64,000 bases of DNA from Blastocatellia bacterium (GTDB lineage Bacteria > Acidobacteriota > Blastocatellia > UBA7656 > JADIYM01). Of this stretch, positions 31,862-40,156 are shown piece after piece. Each line of letters opens with the position of its first letter. Positions within the stretch are counted from its first letter, which is position 1. The stretch is from contig JAJTWZ010000020.1 of assembly GCA_021463145.1 (NCBI GenBank), positions 1 through 64,000 of the forward strand. Direction: 5' to 3'. The notes below the pieces were generated by a model that saw nothing but the letters and a program-made list of their open reading frames with translations, made no database searches and was not told the DNA's origin. Both the position numbers and the translations under genes were made by a program.

Positions 31862-34800
31862 CTAGAAGTTGATTCGCGCCGCGAGCTGAATGACGCGCGA
31901 CTCGGCAGCACCCGTGTACTTGCCGAACGAGCTCTTCAGCGGATCGGGCCGCCCCGTGTTCGGGTCGAGCACGATGTTGCCGAGGTTCAGGTCGATCGCA
32001 TTGAACTGGGTATGGTTGAAGGCGTTGAAGGCCTCGAAACGAAGCTCGAGGTTCGACGTCTCGCCCCAGAGTCGCGTCTTCTTCGACACGATCAGGTCCC
32101 AGTTGTTGACACCGTTGTTGAGACGGTGCTCGTTGGCGGCATGCGTACCGCGCCGGAAGTCCGTCGCCAGCACGAAGCCGGAAGCCGGGTCGCCGAACGA
32201 GCGGAACGCGTCCACATTGAACGCGCGCGAGTCGTTCGCCCGAGGATCCAGCAGCACGAACGGAGCACCGTTGTCAGCGAAGCTGAAAACGCCGCCGCCC
32301 GTGCCAAGCGTGTCGAACAGGTTTCCAACCGTGAACGGAGTTCCCGACTGGAAAGTTGCGATCGCGCCAACGCCCCAGCCGTCAGCCAGCCGGTTCGTCA
32401 CGCCAGTGGTTCCCTTCCAGAACGGAAGCTCCCAGATGAAGTTCCCGACGAATCGATGCGGGGCATCGAACGAGGAAAGGCTGCGTCCGAAGCTGAGATC
32501 GATGATGTCGAGCGATCCGCGCTGCGAGTCCGCGTCGCTGATCGACTTCGACCAGGTATACGCGAGCTGGAACGTGAGGCCGTCCGCAAAGCGCCGCTGG
32601 AGCTGCGCCTGGAAGGCGTGATAGTCCGACGTTGCCGCCGAGCTGAGCTGCTGAATTCCGCCGCGAATGTCGTCGTTGTCGCGACGCGAGTTCGCGTTCG
32701 ACGCCGTCGGGACGGGAATCGCCCTCTGGGTCGGGAAGAAGGTTCCGAGCGCCGGATTGACCTCGACACGCGTATAGAGCTTTCGCCCGCGCGTTCCGAC
32801 GTAACTGACGGTAGCGACGTAGTTCTCGAGGAAGCCACGTTCCACCGTCAGGTTCCACTGGTAGGTGTACGGCGTACGGATGTTCGGATCGATCGGCTGG
32901 GCCGTATTCGTGATCGGAGCCGTGACGTACACGTTCTCCGTCGCGAACGGGTTGGGCAACGTGCCCTGGTCACCCCGGAAATTGGGGAACGGGTCCGGCG
33001 CGAACGGATCGGCCAGCGTACCGCTGCCCGGGAAGAAGAAAGCTCCAGTCGCATTGAAGCCAGGCGCGCTCAACTGCTGCAGCGCCGTGTCGCCAATGAT
33101 ATAGCCGTAGTAGACGCCGAGTCCGGCGCGGATGGCCGTCTCGCGATCGCCAAGGAGCTTGCGCCAGATTCCGTCTTCGGCGTAAGGCGCGTAGGCGAGA
33201 CCGACGCGGGGAGCGAAGTTGTTGAAGTCCTTCGCAACACCGCCGTCAGGAACGGTTCCGCCGAGCACGTTGTCCGGATCGCCAACGAAGACGATGCCGT
33301 TGGGCGGACGTCCACCAGGCCGGACACCGATGACAGCGCCGGTCTGAGGCTCGATCAGGCCGCCGTTGACGAGCAACTGCGACGTGGATCCAGGACGGTA
33401 GTACGACACGCGGTTGCGCTCGTCCGTGATCGGCGAGGTGTACTCGTAGCGAACGCCGAACGTGAGGGTCAGGTCGTCGCGCAGACGCCAGGAATCCTGA
33501 CCGAACAGCGCCACGTACTTCTGCTCGTAATCGCGCTCGCCGGCGTTGCCGGTCTGGAATGCGATCGGAGAGTTACCGATCAGAAGATCGGCGAAATCGT
33601 CACCGGTCGTGTTTCCACCGAAGCGGCCCGAGTAGGTGAAGATGCCCTGGTTGATGAACAGGAACGCCTGGTCCTGCAGGTACAGCGTGCCATCGAATCC
33701 GAACTTGAACCGATGGTCGCCCTTCGACCAACTCACCGACTCCTGAATCTGGAAGTTCTCGGGAATTCGGATCTGCGGTCCTTGAATCGTGTTGCCGAGG
33801 ACGAGGCCTCGATCGTTGAGCGTGATGCGCGGTGCGCCGGCAAGGTCTTCGTTGATGATGAAGTTGCCAGTGAACCCGATGTCGCGCGGCGAAACCTTGC
33901 TCGTGGGGAGTACCGCCGGGAAGTTGTTCCGGGAGTAGTTGACCGCGAAGCTGTTTACGAGCGTCGGAGTGATCGTCCAGGTGTGGCGGATGATGTGGTT
34001 CTGGGTCGTCGCCTTATCGGTCGATCCGAAGCCCGGTACCGACGAGCCGCCAAACGCAAAAGCGCTGATGCCAGCCTGATCGAAGTAGTTGAAGGTGTAG
34101 TTGATCGTCTGGTTCTGGGTGAGGTAGTGGTCGAACCTCATCGTCCACTGATCGTAGTTGGTGATGTTGTCGCCACCCACGGTCGCGCGGCCGGTGGCAT
34201 CGCCAACCGGGAGGAACTGCGTGTAGTAGCCAGCGATCGGGGAAAACCGGTCGAGCGGAATCCGGTTGCCCGGGAACGGATCGCCGGTGGCCGGGTCGCG
34301 AATCACACGGCCGAGGCCGCTGAAGTCGCCGAGTCTCTCGGCCGCCAGCGGCAGACCGGAGAGAGTGGCGGTCGCACCGACCTTCTGGCGACGTCCCTCG
34401 TAGTCGACGAAGAAGAAAGTCTTCTCGCGACCGTCGTAGAGCTTTGGAATCCAGATAGGACCGCCGAGGTTTCCGCCGAACTCCTTGCGCTCGAACGGTC
34501 GGCGGAAATCCCCATCCGCATTCTTGATCGTGATCGGGTTCGTCGTGGCCTTGTCGAAGTATCGCGCGGCCGAGAGGACCGTCGGGCGCCAGAATATGCG
34601 CGCATTGCCGTGGTACTCGCTCGTTCCACTGCGCGTAACGACGTTCACGATTGCGCCGGAATTTCGTCCAAACTCGGCGTCGTAGTTCGACGTGAGAAGA
34701 CGGAACTCCTGAACGGCATCAGGACGCGGCTGGAAGCCGACCGTGCCGCCCGTGGCGACTTCGTTGTTGTTGGCGCCGTCGAGCTGGATGTTGTTCTCGA

Positions 34801-35395
34801 CCGGGCGGGCGCCGTTGACGCTGAAGCCCGTGCCGCTGCCGAATCCACCTCCAGACGGGGTAACGCCGGGCTGCAGAGTCGCGAGTTGGAGAACGTTGCG
34901 TCCATTGAGCGGGAGGCCCTGAACGCGCTTGCGATCGACGGTAGTGCCGAGCGTAGACGACTCTTTCTCAATGAGCTCGGTCGCCGCCGTGATCTCGACC
35001 GTTTCGGTCGATCCCGAGACGTTCATCGTCGCGTCGAGCCGCACGTTGCGGTTGGGCTCGACCTTCAGATCGAGGAGTCGCGTCTCGGCGAAGCCGGTGG
35101 CCGTGATGACGATGTTGTAGTTGTCCGGGTCGACTTCGAGGAAAGTAAAACTGCCGTCTTCTCCCGTCTGCAGCGTCTTGAGGATCTTCCCGGAGGAGAC
35201 GCTTTCGATCTGGACGGTGGCTCCGGCTACAACGGCTCCATTCGGGTCCGTTACGGTACCGCTGATGGTGCCGCGGACGCCCTGAGCAAAAACGGCGACG
35301 TTCGCAACTATCAGGCAGACCAGAGCGAACGTGAAGTGCGCAAGAAACGCGCTTCGACGGCCGGCCGGTCCGCGGTGAACAGGATTGAGTCTCAA
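31862..35395 (-). CDS. TonB-dependent receptor with carboxypeptidase-regulatory-like domain (Oar-type)
   Basis: 1177 residues. Signal peptide 1-38 (ending VAVFAQG), then a carboxypeptidase-regulatory-like beta-sandwich (about 41-125; GTISGTVTDPNGAVVAGATVQIESVSSG), then a plug (VQGLPLNGRNVLQLATLQPGV, NIQLDGANNNEV, RSGTSEYHGNARIFWRP) and a long 22-strand-type barrel ending in LAARINF with a terminal Phe. Such receptors import large or complex substrates in Acidobacteria and relatives. The start codon is TTG at 35395; GGGAGG lies eight bases upstream, which decides it. No susD-like partner is adjacent. A 26-base palindrome lies about 125 bp upstream. Confidence 0.93.
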   Translation of the reverse strand: MRLNPVHRGPAGRRSAFLAHFTFALVCLIVANVAVFAQGVRGTISGTVTDPNGAVVAGATVQIESVSSGKILKTLQTGEDGSFTFLEVDPDNYNIVITATGFAETRLLDLKVEPNRNVRLDATMNVSGSTETVEITAATELIEKESSTLGTTVDRKRVQGLPLNGRNVLQLATLQPGVTPSGGGFGSGTGFSVNGARPVENNIQLDGANNNEVATGGTVGFQPRPDAVQEFRLLTSNYDAEFGRNSGAIVNVVTRSGTSEYHGNARIFWRPTVLSAARYFDKATTNPITIKNADGDFRRPFERKEFGGNLGGPIWIPKLYDGREKTFFFVDYEGRRQKVGATATLSGLPLAAERLGDFSGLGRVIRDPATGDPFPGNRIPLDRFSPIAGYYTQFLPVGDATGRATVGGDNITNYDQWTMRFDHYLTQNQTINYTFNYFDQAGISAFAFGGSSVPGFGSTDKATTQNHIIRHTWTITPTLVNSFAVNYSRNNFPAVLPTSKVSPRDIGFTGNFIINEDLAGAPRITLNDRGLVLGNTIQGPQIRIPENFQIQESVSWSKGDHRFKFGFDGTLYLQDQAFLFINQGIFTYSGRFGGNTTGDDFADLLIGNSPIAFQTGNAGERDYEQKYVALFGQDSWRLRDDLTLTFGVRYEYTSPITDERNRVSYYRPGSTSQLLVNGGLIEPQTGAVIGVRPGGRPPNGIVFVGDPDNVLGGTVPDGGVAKDFNNFAPRVGLAYAPYAEDGIWRKLLGDRETAIRAGLGVYYGYIIGDTALQQLSAPGFNATGAFFFPGSGTLADPFAPDPFPNFRGDQGTLPNPFATENVYVTAPITNTAQPIDPNIRTPYTYQWNLTVERGFLENYVATVSYVGTRGRKLYTRVEVNPALGTFFPTQRAIPVPTASNANSRRDNDDIRGGIQQLSSAATSDYHAFQAQLQRRFADGLTFQLAYTWSKSISDADSQRGSLDIIDLSFGRSLSSFDAPHRFVGNFIWELPFWKGTTGVTNRLADGWGVGAIATFQSGTPFTVGNLFDTLGTGGGVFSFADNGAPFVLLDPRANDSRAFNVDAFRSFGDPASGFVLATDFRRGTHAANEHRLNNGVNNWDLIVSKKTRLWGETSNLELRFEAFNAFNHTQFNAIDLNLGNIVLDPNTGRPDPLKSSFGKYTGAAESRVIQLAARINF

Positions 35396-35770
35396 AATGA
35401 GGTCCTCCCTTTGGTTTTGTGAGCCAGGCGGTAAGCCAAGCCTCGGTCAGACCCGAAGAGCGGGTGCAGACGGAATCGAGCAACTTGCGTTCCACGTTGA
35501 AGGCACTCCGGCACCATCCAAAATCGGCGATTTCTCGCCGATTTTCGACAGGCCGGTCAGGAAAATGATCGGAAATGTGGAAAGCTCTCCGAGAATATGG
35601 TCATGAGGGCGGATTCGTCCAGTCCGGTCCGTGCCGGCGGATTCTGGAAGGCCGGGCCCATTGCCTGTCGGACGCCATTAGAGTTTTACTAGATCGCATT
35701 AAGGATCTTGCCGCCTGGGCAGAGTTAAGATAAGGCCACTGAGACTCTGTTCTCGGGAAAGGAGCCCCAC
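35396..35770. other. Divergent intergenic region
   Basis: These 375 bases separate the TonB receptor gene (minus) from a secreted-protein gene (plus). The region holds the receptor ribosome site, a perfect 11-bp inverted repeat at 35520-35545 and the ribosome site of the plus-strand gene. No ORF is convincing. No clear sigma70 promoter was found by eye. Confidence 0.7.
35520..35545. promoter_or_regulatory. Perfect palindrome upstream of the TonB receptor
   Basis: AAAATCGGCGA and TCGCCGATTTT flank a four-base loop (TTTC): an 11-bp perfect inverted repeat. It lies between divergent genes, so a terminator makes little sense. It is either a regulator-binding site or a 5'-UTR hairpin of the receptor message. 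Confidence 0.6.
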
Positions 35771-36490
35771 ATGTACAAGCGCTCAATCGTTGCTTTCCTC
35801 GTCGGTGTGTTTGTCCTCTCCGCAGGCATCGAAGGCCGCGCCGACGTGATCTTCGACACCAGGATCCGAGCGATGACGCACTATGTCGGCCACGTCCTCG
35901 CTCCCGACGGCGCGGACACCGGAGCGTTCGTCGCGATCGCGGTCGGACCCAGTCCGATCAAGGGCAGCCTCGAGATCGCCGGCTACGTCTGCGATGGGAC
36001 GCCGATGGGTCAGTTCCAGTACTACCGGGGACTCGTCCCTAACGATGGCGGCGGCGCCCTGCTTTCGCTCAGCGCCGAGACGACGCTCTCGGTGCGCGTG
36101 GACAAGAAGACGGCGACCGGCACGATCGCCATTTCGGATGGAACGAGCAACACGTTCACTGCCTCCAGGATGACCAACGGCGGGGGCTTCTATACGGTGA
36201 CCCTCATGCCGGACGGTCAGATTTTCGGCGACCAGTTCCGGTCCCGGAGCCGTATTCGAGGACGGGTAGCGAGCAACGGATCCGTGACGACTATCGTTGG
36301 AGAGTTCATACGGATTGGCGGTCCGGTGCTGGCGTTCGACGGACTCCTCGATATCGTTGGAGAGCCCGGTGACTACCGGTTGATCGTGTCCGATGACGGA
36401 AACATCATCGGAGCAAGTCATCGGCCGTACATAGAACAGGACAGCGCCGCGCCCGGGACGACACTCCGAGGCCAGTTCACGGTGCGGTAA
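35771..36490 (+). CDS. Secreted protein of unknown function
   Basis: 239 residues with a signal peptide (MYKRSIVAFLVGVFVLSAGIEGRA). The mature part is beta-rich with many Gly, Thr and Ser residues (ATGTIAISDGTSNTFTASRMTNGGGFYTVTLMPDG; SRIRGRVASNGSVTTIVGEF) and two or three similar strand pairs. No recognised domain. AAGGAG lies nine bases upstream of ATG. It diverges from the TonB receptor and could share control with it through the palindrome between them; that is inference. Confidence 0.75.
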   Translation: MYKRSIVAFLVGVFVLSAGIEGRADVIFDTRIRAMTHYVGHVLAPDGADTGAFVAIAVGPSPIKGSLEIAGYVCDGTPMGQFQYYRGLVPNDGGGALLSLSAETTLSVRVDKKTATGTIAISDGTSNTFTASRMTNGGGFYTVTLMPDGQIFGDQFRSRSRIRGRVASNGSVTTIVGEFIRIGGPVLAFDGLLDIVGEPGDYRLIVSDDGNIIGASHRPYIEQDSAAPGTTLRGQFTVR

Positions 36491-36616
36491 GTGTCTCGCA
36501 TTGAAGCACGGAGGGGCGCTGACGCGTACCCTCCGCCCGATTCATTGCCGGGGGTACGCCGCAGGCCAATGGGGTAATGATTCACTGGCCTCTCCGCACC
36601 TCTTCCGATCCTCTTA

Positions 36617-36693
36617 ATCGGAAGGACGGCATCGGGTCGACAAGGACGGCACTGGATCGGAAGGACGGCTCCGGATCGGAAGGATCACTCCGG
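36617..36693. repeat. Four imperfect 19-bp tandem repeats
   Basis: Units of 19-20 bases on the pattern ATCGGAAGGACGGCNNCGG at 36617, 36636, 36656 and 36675. The last copy is degenerate. They lie upstream of the 52-bp array. Confidence 0.8.
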
Positions 36694-36880
36694 ATAGGCA
36701 TGACCGCGAAGCGGTCCCACCGACCCAGCGGATCGGACCGACCGCGGAGCCGTCGCACCGTCGTTAACGCGGTAAGCGCGGAGGAATCGCGTCCTTTGGG
36801 AACCTGTGCGACCGCTCCGCGGTCGGCGCGTTGGGGTTGGGGTGTCCGCGGGTCGCGCAGTGGCTCGTTGCACTCGCCGC

Positions 36881-37140
36881 GCGCGACCCACGGCTATTTT
36901 ATCGACCGCTCCGCGGTCGCTGACTCGCCCTCGCGCGACCCACGGCTATTTTATCGACCGCTCCGCGGTCGCTGACTCGCCTGCGCGCGACCCACGGCTA
37001 TTTTGTCGGCCGCTCCGCGGTCGCGGACTCGCCCTCGCGCGACCCACGGCTATTTTTTCGGCCGCCCCGCGGTCGCGGACTCGCCGCGCGCGACCCACGG
37101 CCATTTTATCGACCTCTCCGCGGTCGCGGACTCGCCCTCG
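36881..37140. repeat. 52-bp tandem array of palindromic repeat family B, five copies
   Basis: Copies begin with GCGCGACCCACGGC at 36881, 36933, 36985, 37037 and 37088 (periods 52, 52, 52, 51). Each contains CTATTTT (fifth copy CCATTTT) and then a palindrome around GACCGCTCCGCGGTC, ending GACTCGCC. Base changes in later copies affect both palindrome arms and T-tract length. Single copies occur at 24-105 and 44985-45045. Confidence 0.9.
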
Positions 37141-37320
37141 CGCAATTCCCGGCTGACACGAAGCACGGCCGTGCGTGTACGCCCACCCTCCGCCCATTCA
37201 ATTGCCGTGGGTTCGCAGCTGAGGTGTGGGGAACTGCTTCCTTTCGCCGTTGCGCCCGATCGCACCGTTTTTCCCACGCCGCCGCTTGACGCTGGCGCGT
37301 GCGCGCTTCGATCCTTTCGC

Positions 37321-37911
37321 GTGCAGTCCTTCAGCTCACTACTTTCGGAGGTGCGCGCGTGCACCATCTGCGCCGGGCATATTCCCCACAATCCCCGACC
37401 CGTCGTCCAGGCGCATCGCTCGGCCCTCATCCTTGTTGCGGGCCAGGCGCCCGGCCGCCGCGTTCACGATTCGGGAATTCCGTTCAACGATCCGAGCGGC
37501 GACCGGCTGCGCACCTGGCTCGGACTGTCGCGAGACGAGTTCTACGACCCGCGAAAGATAGCGCTGCTTCCAATGGGCTTCTGCTACCCGGGCAAGGGAC
37601 CGGGCGGCGACTTGCCCCCTCGTCCCGAGTGTGCGGCTGCCTGGCGCGCCCCATTGCTCGCCCAGCTAACGAACGTCGAGTTGACTCTCGCCATCGGGCA
37701 GTACGCTTTGCGGTACCACCTCCCGGATGCGCGTGGATCTCTCACGGAGATCGTCCGCAACTGGCGCGACTTCGGCCCTCGCATCATGCCGCTGCCGCAT
37801 CCGAGCCCTCGCAACCTGATGTGGTTGCGCCGCAACCCGTGGTTCGAGGAAGAGGTCGTGCCTGAACTGCGACATCGAGTCGCTGCAATTCTCCGGTTGC
37901 ATCGACGCTGA
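37321..37911 (+). CDS. Uracil-DNA glycosylase family protein
   Basis: 196 residues. Uracil-DNA-glycosylase superfamily features are LILVAGQAPGRRVHDSGIPFNDPSGDRLRTWLG (GxxPG motif near 46) and the C-terminal LPHPSPRN motif near 160. Two cysteines near the N-terminus (RACTICAGHIP) and later MGFCYPGKGPGGDLPPRPECAAAW recall the Fe-S-bearing family 4/5 relatives, but a full four-Cys set is not certain. The ORF track starts at 37003 inside the repeat array. GTG 37321 is the last start before conserved sequence, although no ribosome site is obvious. Probable role: removal of deaminated bases. Confidence 0.82.
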   Translation: MQSFSSLLSEVRACTICAGHIPHNPRPVVQAHRSALILVAGQAPGRRVHDSGIPFNDPSGDRLRTWLGLSRDEFYDPRKIALLPMGFCYPGKGPGGDLPPRPECAAAWRAPLLAQLTNVELTLAIGQYALRYHLPDARGSLTEIVRNWRDFGPRIMPLPHPSPRNLMWLRRNPWFEEEVVPELRHRVAAILRLHRR

Positions 37912-37954
37912 CTGTCTCGCGACTGCGCATATCGCGCTTACCGGCCGGTCCGCT

Positions 37955-38401
37955 TCAGCGATTGCGTGGAGCGGCCGGTTCGGCTACGAATGGCCGGATC
38001 GCCTCGACGAGTGGCGGCGGGATCGGGACGGGACGCATCGACTCGCGGTCGGTAGCAACCATCACGACGTGCCCGGTAGCCGTTACCGTCGACTTGCCGT
38101 CCGCAAACTTCGACGTAGAGAAATCGAGCTGCAATGACGTACGGCCGACGCGTCCTATCCACGACTCGACGTCGAGCAGATCGTCGAGAAGCGCCGGATG
38201 GTGGAACTCGAAGTGAAGCAGCTTGCGGGGAAGCCAGATGTCGAGGTCGTCGAACATGGTCGAATACGGGTAGCCGACCGAGCGGAACAGCTCGGTTTCG
38301 GCTATCTCGAAGAACCGGACGTACGACCCGTAACAGATGATCCCCGCCTTGTCGACGTCACTCCACCGGACGAACTCGCGACTGCGATAGCGCTCAGACA
38401 T
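37955..38401 (-). CDS. Acyl-CoA thioesterase, hotdog fold (YbgC/4-HBT type)
   Basis: 148 residues of the hotdog fold: VRWSDVDKAGIICYGSYVRFFEIAETELFRSVGYPY carries the catalytic Asp15 of the YbgC/4-hydroxybenzoyl-CoA thioesterase type, and the rest alternates strands (LLHFEFHHPALLDDLLDVESWIGRVGRTSLQLDFST). It hydrolyses acyl-CoA thioesters; which acyl group is unknown. Its end lies 44 bp from the end of the convergent glycosylase-like gene. Confidence 0.87.
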   Translation of the reverse strand: MSERYRSREFVRWSDVDKAGIICYGSYVRFFEIAETELFRSVGYPYSTMFDDLDIWLPRKLLHFEFHHPALLDDLLDVESWIGRVGRTSLQLDFSTSKFADGKSTVTATGHVVMVATDRESMRPVPIPPPLVEAIRPFVAEPAAPRNR

Positions 38402-38565
38402 GCCGACACTCTAGCAAACTCGGGATGGGGCAGGGCTACGCACTCCATTGATCTGAAAATCGAGGACGGATCCGGCCGCGGCAATACCGCACCTTCGTAA
38501 CCGTCGGATTGGCTCAATCCGTCAATCTGTGGTCTTCCGCCGAACAAGTCCGGGGGCTTCCCGGC

Positions 38566-40011
38566 TCAACCCCGTACCCGTTCGAGGATCTCGGCAAACA
38601 GGTGCTCGTACTGCAGCGCCGAACGCTCCCACGAGAAGTCGTCTCTCATCCCGTTCCGCCGAAGGTCCCCCCAGAGTTCCTGGTTCTGCCAGGTAAGCAG
38701 GCTTTCGTAGAGCGTCTCCATCAGCCGATCCTCGCGGTACTCATAGAACTTGAACCCGTTCCCGAGCCTCGAGGCCCGGTCGAAGTGCGTGATCGTGTCG
38801 TCGAGACCGCCAGTTGCCCGCACGATCGGCACCGTCCCGTAGCGGAGGCTGTAGATCTGGTTCAACCCGCACGGCTCGAACCGGCTCGGCATGAGAAATG
38901 CGTCGGCGCCGGCCTCGATGACATGCGCGAGCGGATCGTTGTACCCGCGGTAGGTGCCCACGCGTGTCGGGTACGTGTCGCGCATCGCCTGGAACATGTC
39001 TTCGTACTGGCGCGACCCCGACCCGAGCTGGATGAAGTATGCACCGCCTTCGATCAGCCGCGTCGCGGTTGCGGCGACGAGGTCGATGCCTTTCTGGTCG
39101 GACAGCCGCGACACCATGCCGTATATCGGCCGGTCGAGTTCCCAAGGCAAGCCGAACCGGGAGAGCAGGTCCATCTTGCACGTTCGCTTGCCTTCCATGT
39201 CGTCGACCGAGAACGGCGCGGCAATATGCTTGTCGTGCCGCGGATCCCAGTCGTCATAGTCGACGCCATTCAGGATGCCGACGAGGTCCTTCGCACGCGC
39301 CCGAAGGAGTCCGTCCATCTTGAAGCCGAACTCCGGCGTCTGGATCTCCTCCGCATATTTCCGGCTCACCGTCGAGATCATGTCCGACGCGAGCAGGCCG
39401 GCCTTGAGCATGCTTGCCGTTCCGTTGAACTCGAAGCCGCCGTCCGTGCGATACGTAGCCGGCGAGAAGCCGAACCTGGGGACGTCGCGCGGATCGAAGA
39501 GTCCCTGGAACGCCAGGTTGTGGATCGTCAGGAGCGTGCCCGCTCCTTGCCAGTAAGGGTCGTCGCCGTAGGTCACCTCGATGTGAGCCGGCACGAGGCC
39601 CGTCATCCAGTCGTTGCATTGGACGATGTCGGGCGCCGGTCCGAGCACGCGCATCGTCTCGACCGCCGCGCGGCAGAAGTACGCAAAGCGCTCGCCGTCG
39701 TCATACTCGCCGTATGGCGACTTCTTGCCGCGCATGAAGTACTGCGGCGCATCGATGAAGAACGTCGGAATGCCTGTCGACTCGTCGAAGTAGACGTCGG
39801 ACCATTGGTCGCGATAGTCGAACGGCACCTGGACGCCGAAGCCCGCAGGCCATGCCCGCTCCAGAATCTGCTTCGCATCGTAGCGCGGCATAATCAGCGC
39901 TACGTCGTGGCCGCGCTTCTGCAGAGCCTTCGGCAACGCCGCAGCCACGTCGGCAAGACCACCGGTCTTCACCCAGGGATTGGCTTCGGAAGCTACGAAA
40001 ACTATTCGCAC
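38566..40011 (-). CDS. glgA: Glycogen synthase (ADP-glucose type, GT5)
   Basis: 481 residues, normal for GlgA, which extends alpha-1,4-glucan from ADP-glucose. Seen: the N-terminal VFVASEANPWVKTGGLADVAAALPKAL with the KTGGL substrate-binding motif, VQCNDWMTGLVPAHIEVTY, and the C-terminal PSRFEPCGLNQIYSLRYGTVPIVRATGGLDDTI with the two retaining-GT glutamates. Start is GTG 40011 with GGAG nine bases upstream. No other glg genes are in the window. A large inverted repeat separates it from rho upstream. Confidence 0.95.
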   Translation of the reverse strand: MRIVFVASEANPWVKTGGLADVAAALPKALQKRGHDVALIMPRYDAKQILERAWPAGFGVQVPFDYRDQWSDVYFDESTGIPTFFIDAPQYFMRGKKSPYGEYDDGERFAYFCRAAVETMRVLGPAPDIVQCNDWMTGLVPAHIEVTYGDDPYWQGAGTLLTIHNLAFQGLFDPRDVPRFGFSPATYRTDGGFEFNGTASMLKAGLLASDMISTVSRKYAEEIQTPEFGFKMDGLLRARAKDLVGILNGVDYDDWDPRHDKHIAAPFSVDDMEGKRTCKMDLLSRFGLPWELDRPIYGMVSRLSDQKGIDLVAATATRLIEGGAYFIQLGSGSRQYEDMFQAMRDTYPTRVGTYRGYNDPLAHVIEAGADAFLMPSRFEPCGLNQIYSLRYGTVPIVRATGGLDDTITHFDRASRLGNGFKFYEYREDRLMETLYESLLTWQNQELWGDLRRNGMRDDFSWERSALQYEHLFAEILERVRG

Positions 40012-40034
40012 GGGGCGCTCCGGGGAGAAGAGCT

Positions 40035-40146
40035 GACAGGATTACAGGATTATCTGGATTTACAGGATTCCATTTGGGTTGAGAAGTCGGCATTCGAGCC
40101 AACCAAAGAGAATCCTGTTAATCATGAAAATCCTGTTAATCCTGTC
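40035..40146. repeat. Inverted repeat, family C (GACAGGATTaACAGGATT type)
   Basis: The left arm (about 40035-40070) reads GACAGGATTACAGGATTATC and on to ACAGGATTC. The right arm (about 40110-40146) is its near-perfect reverse complement (GACAGGATTAACAGGATTTT on the minus strand). The arms are 36-37 bases and the spacer about 40. Internally each arm is built of repeated ACAGGATT units. I recall similar AATCCTGTTAATCCTG strings between genes in unrelated bacteria. It lies between rho and glgA. Confidence 0.85.
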
Positions 40147-40156
40147 CACTCTCTCT

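Larger units (their letters stand above)
36491..37320. other. Gene-free repeat-rich region
   Basis: 830 bases with no credible gene; ORFs across it are translations of repeats. In order it holds four 19-bp tandem repeats (36617-36693), isolated GACCGC-N3-GCGGTC palindromes at 36702-36716 and 36810-36824, and five 52-bp tandem copies of repeat family B (36881-37140). After the array comes 180 bp of unique sequence before the uracil-DNA-glycosylase-like gene. Confidence 0.8.

Noticed and set aside
31793-35422. A 1209-residue ORF on the plus strand, opposite the TonB receptor
   Set aside because: It exactly mirrors the receptor gene, its translation is Arg/Glu/Val-rich with no domain, and it has no ribosome site. 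It is an antisense shadow of a GC-rich gene.
36881-37140. Five-copy array considered as a CRISPR
   Set aside because: The whole 52-bp period is conserved with no variable spacers, and there are no cas genes.
36806-37320. ORFs across the repeat array (36806-37156, 37003-37320 part)
   Set aside because: They are translations of repeats; the glycosylase-like protein begins only after the array.
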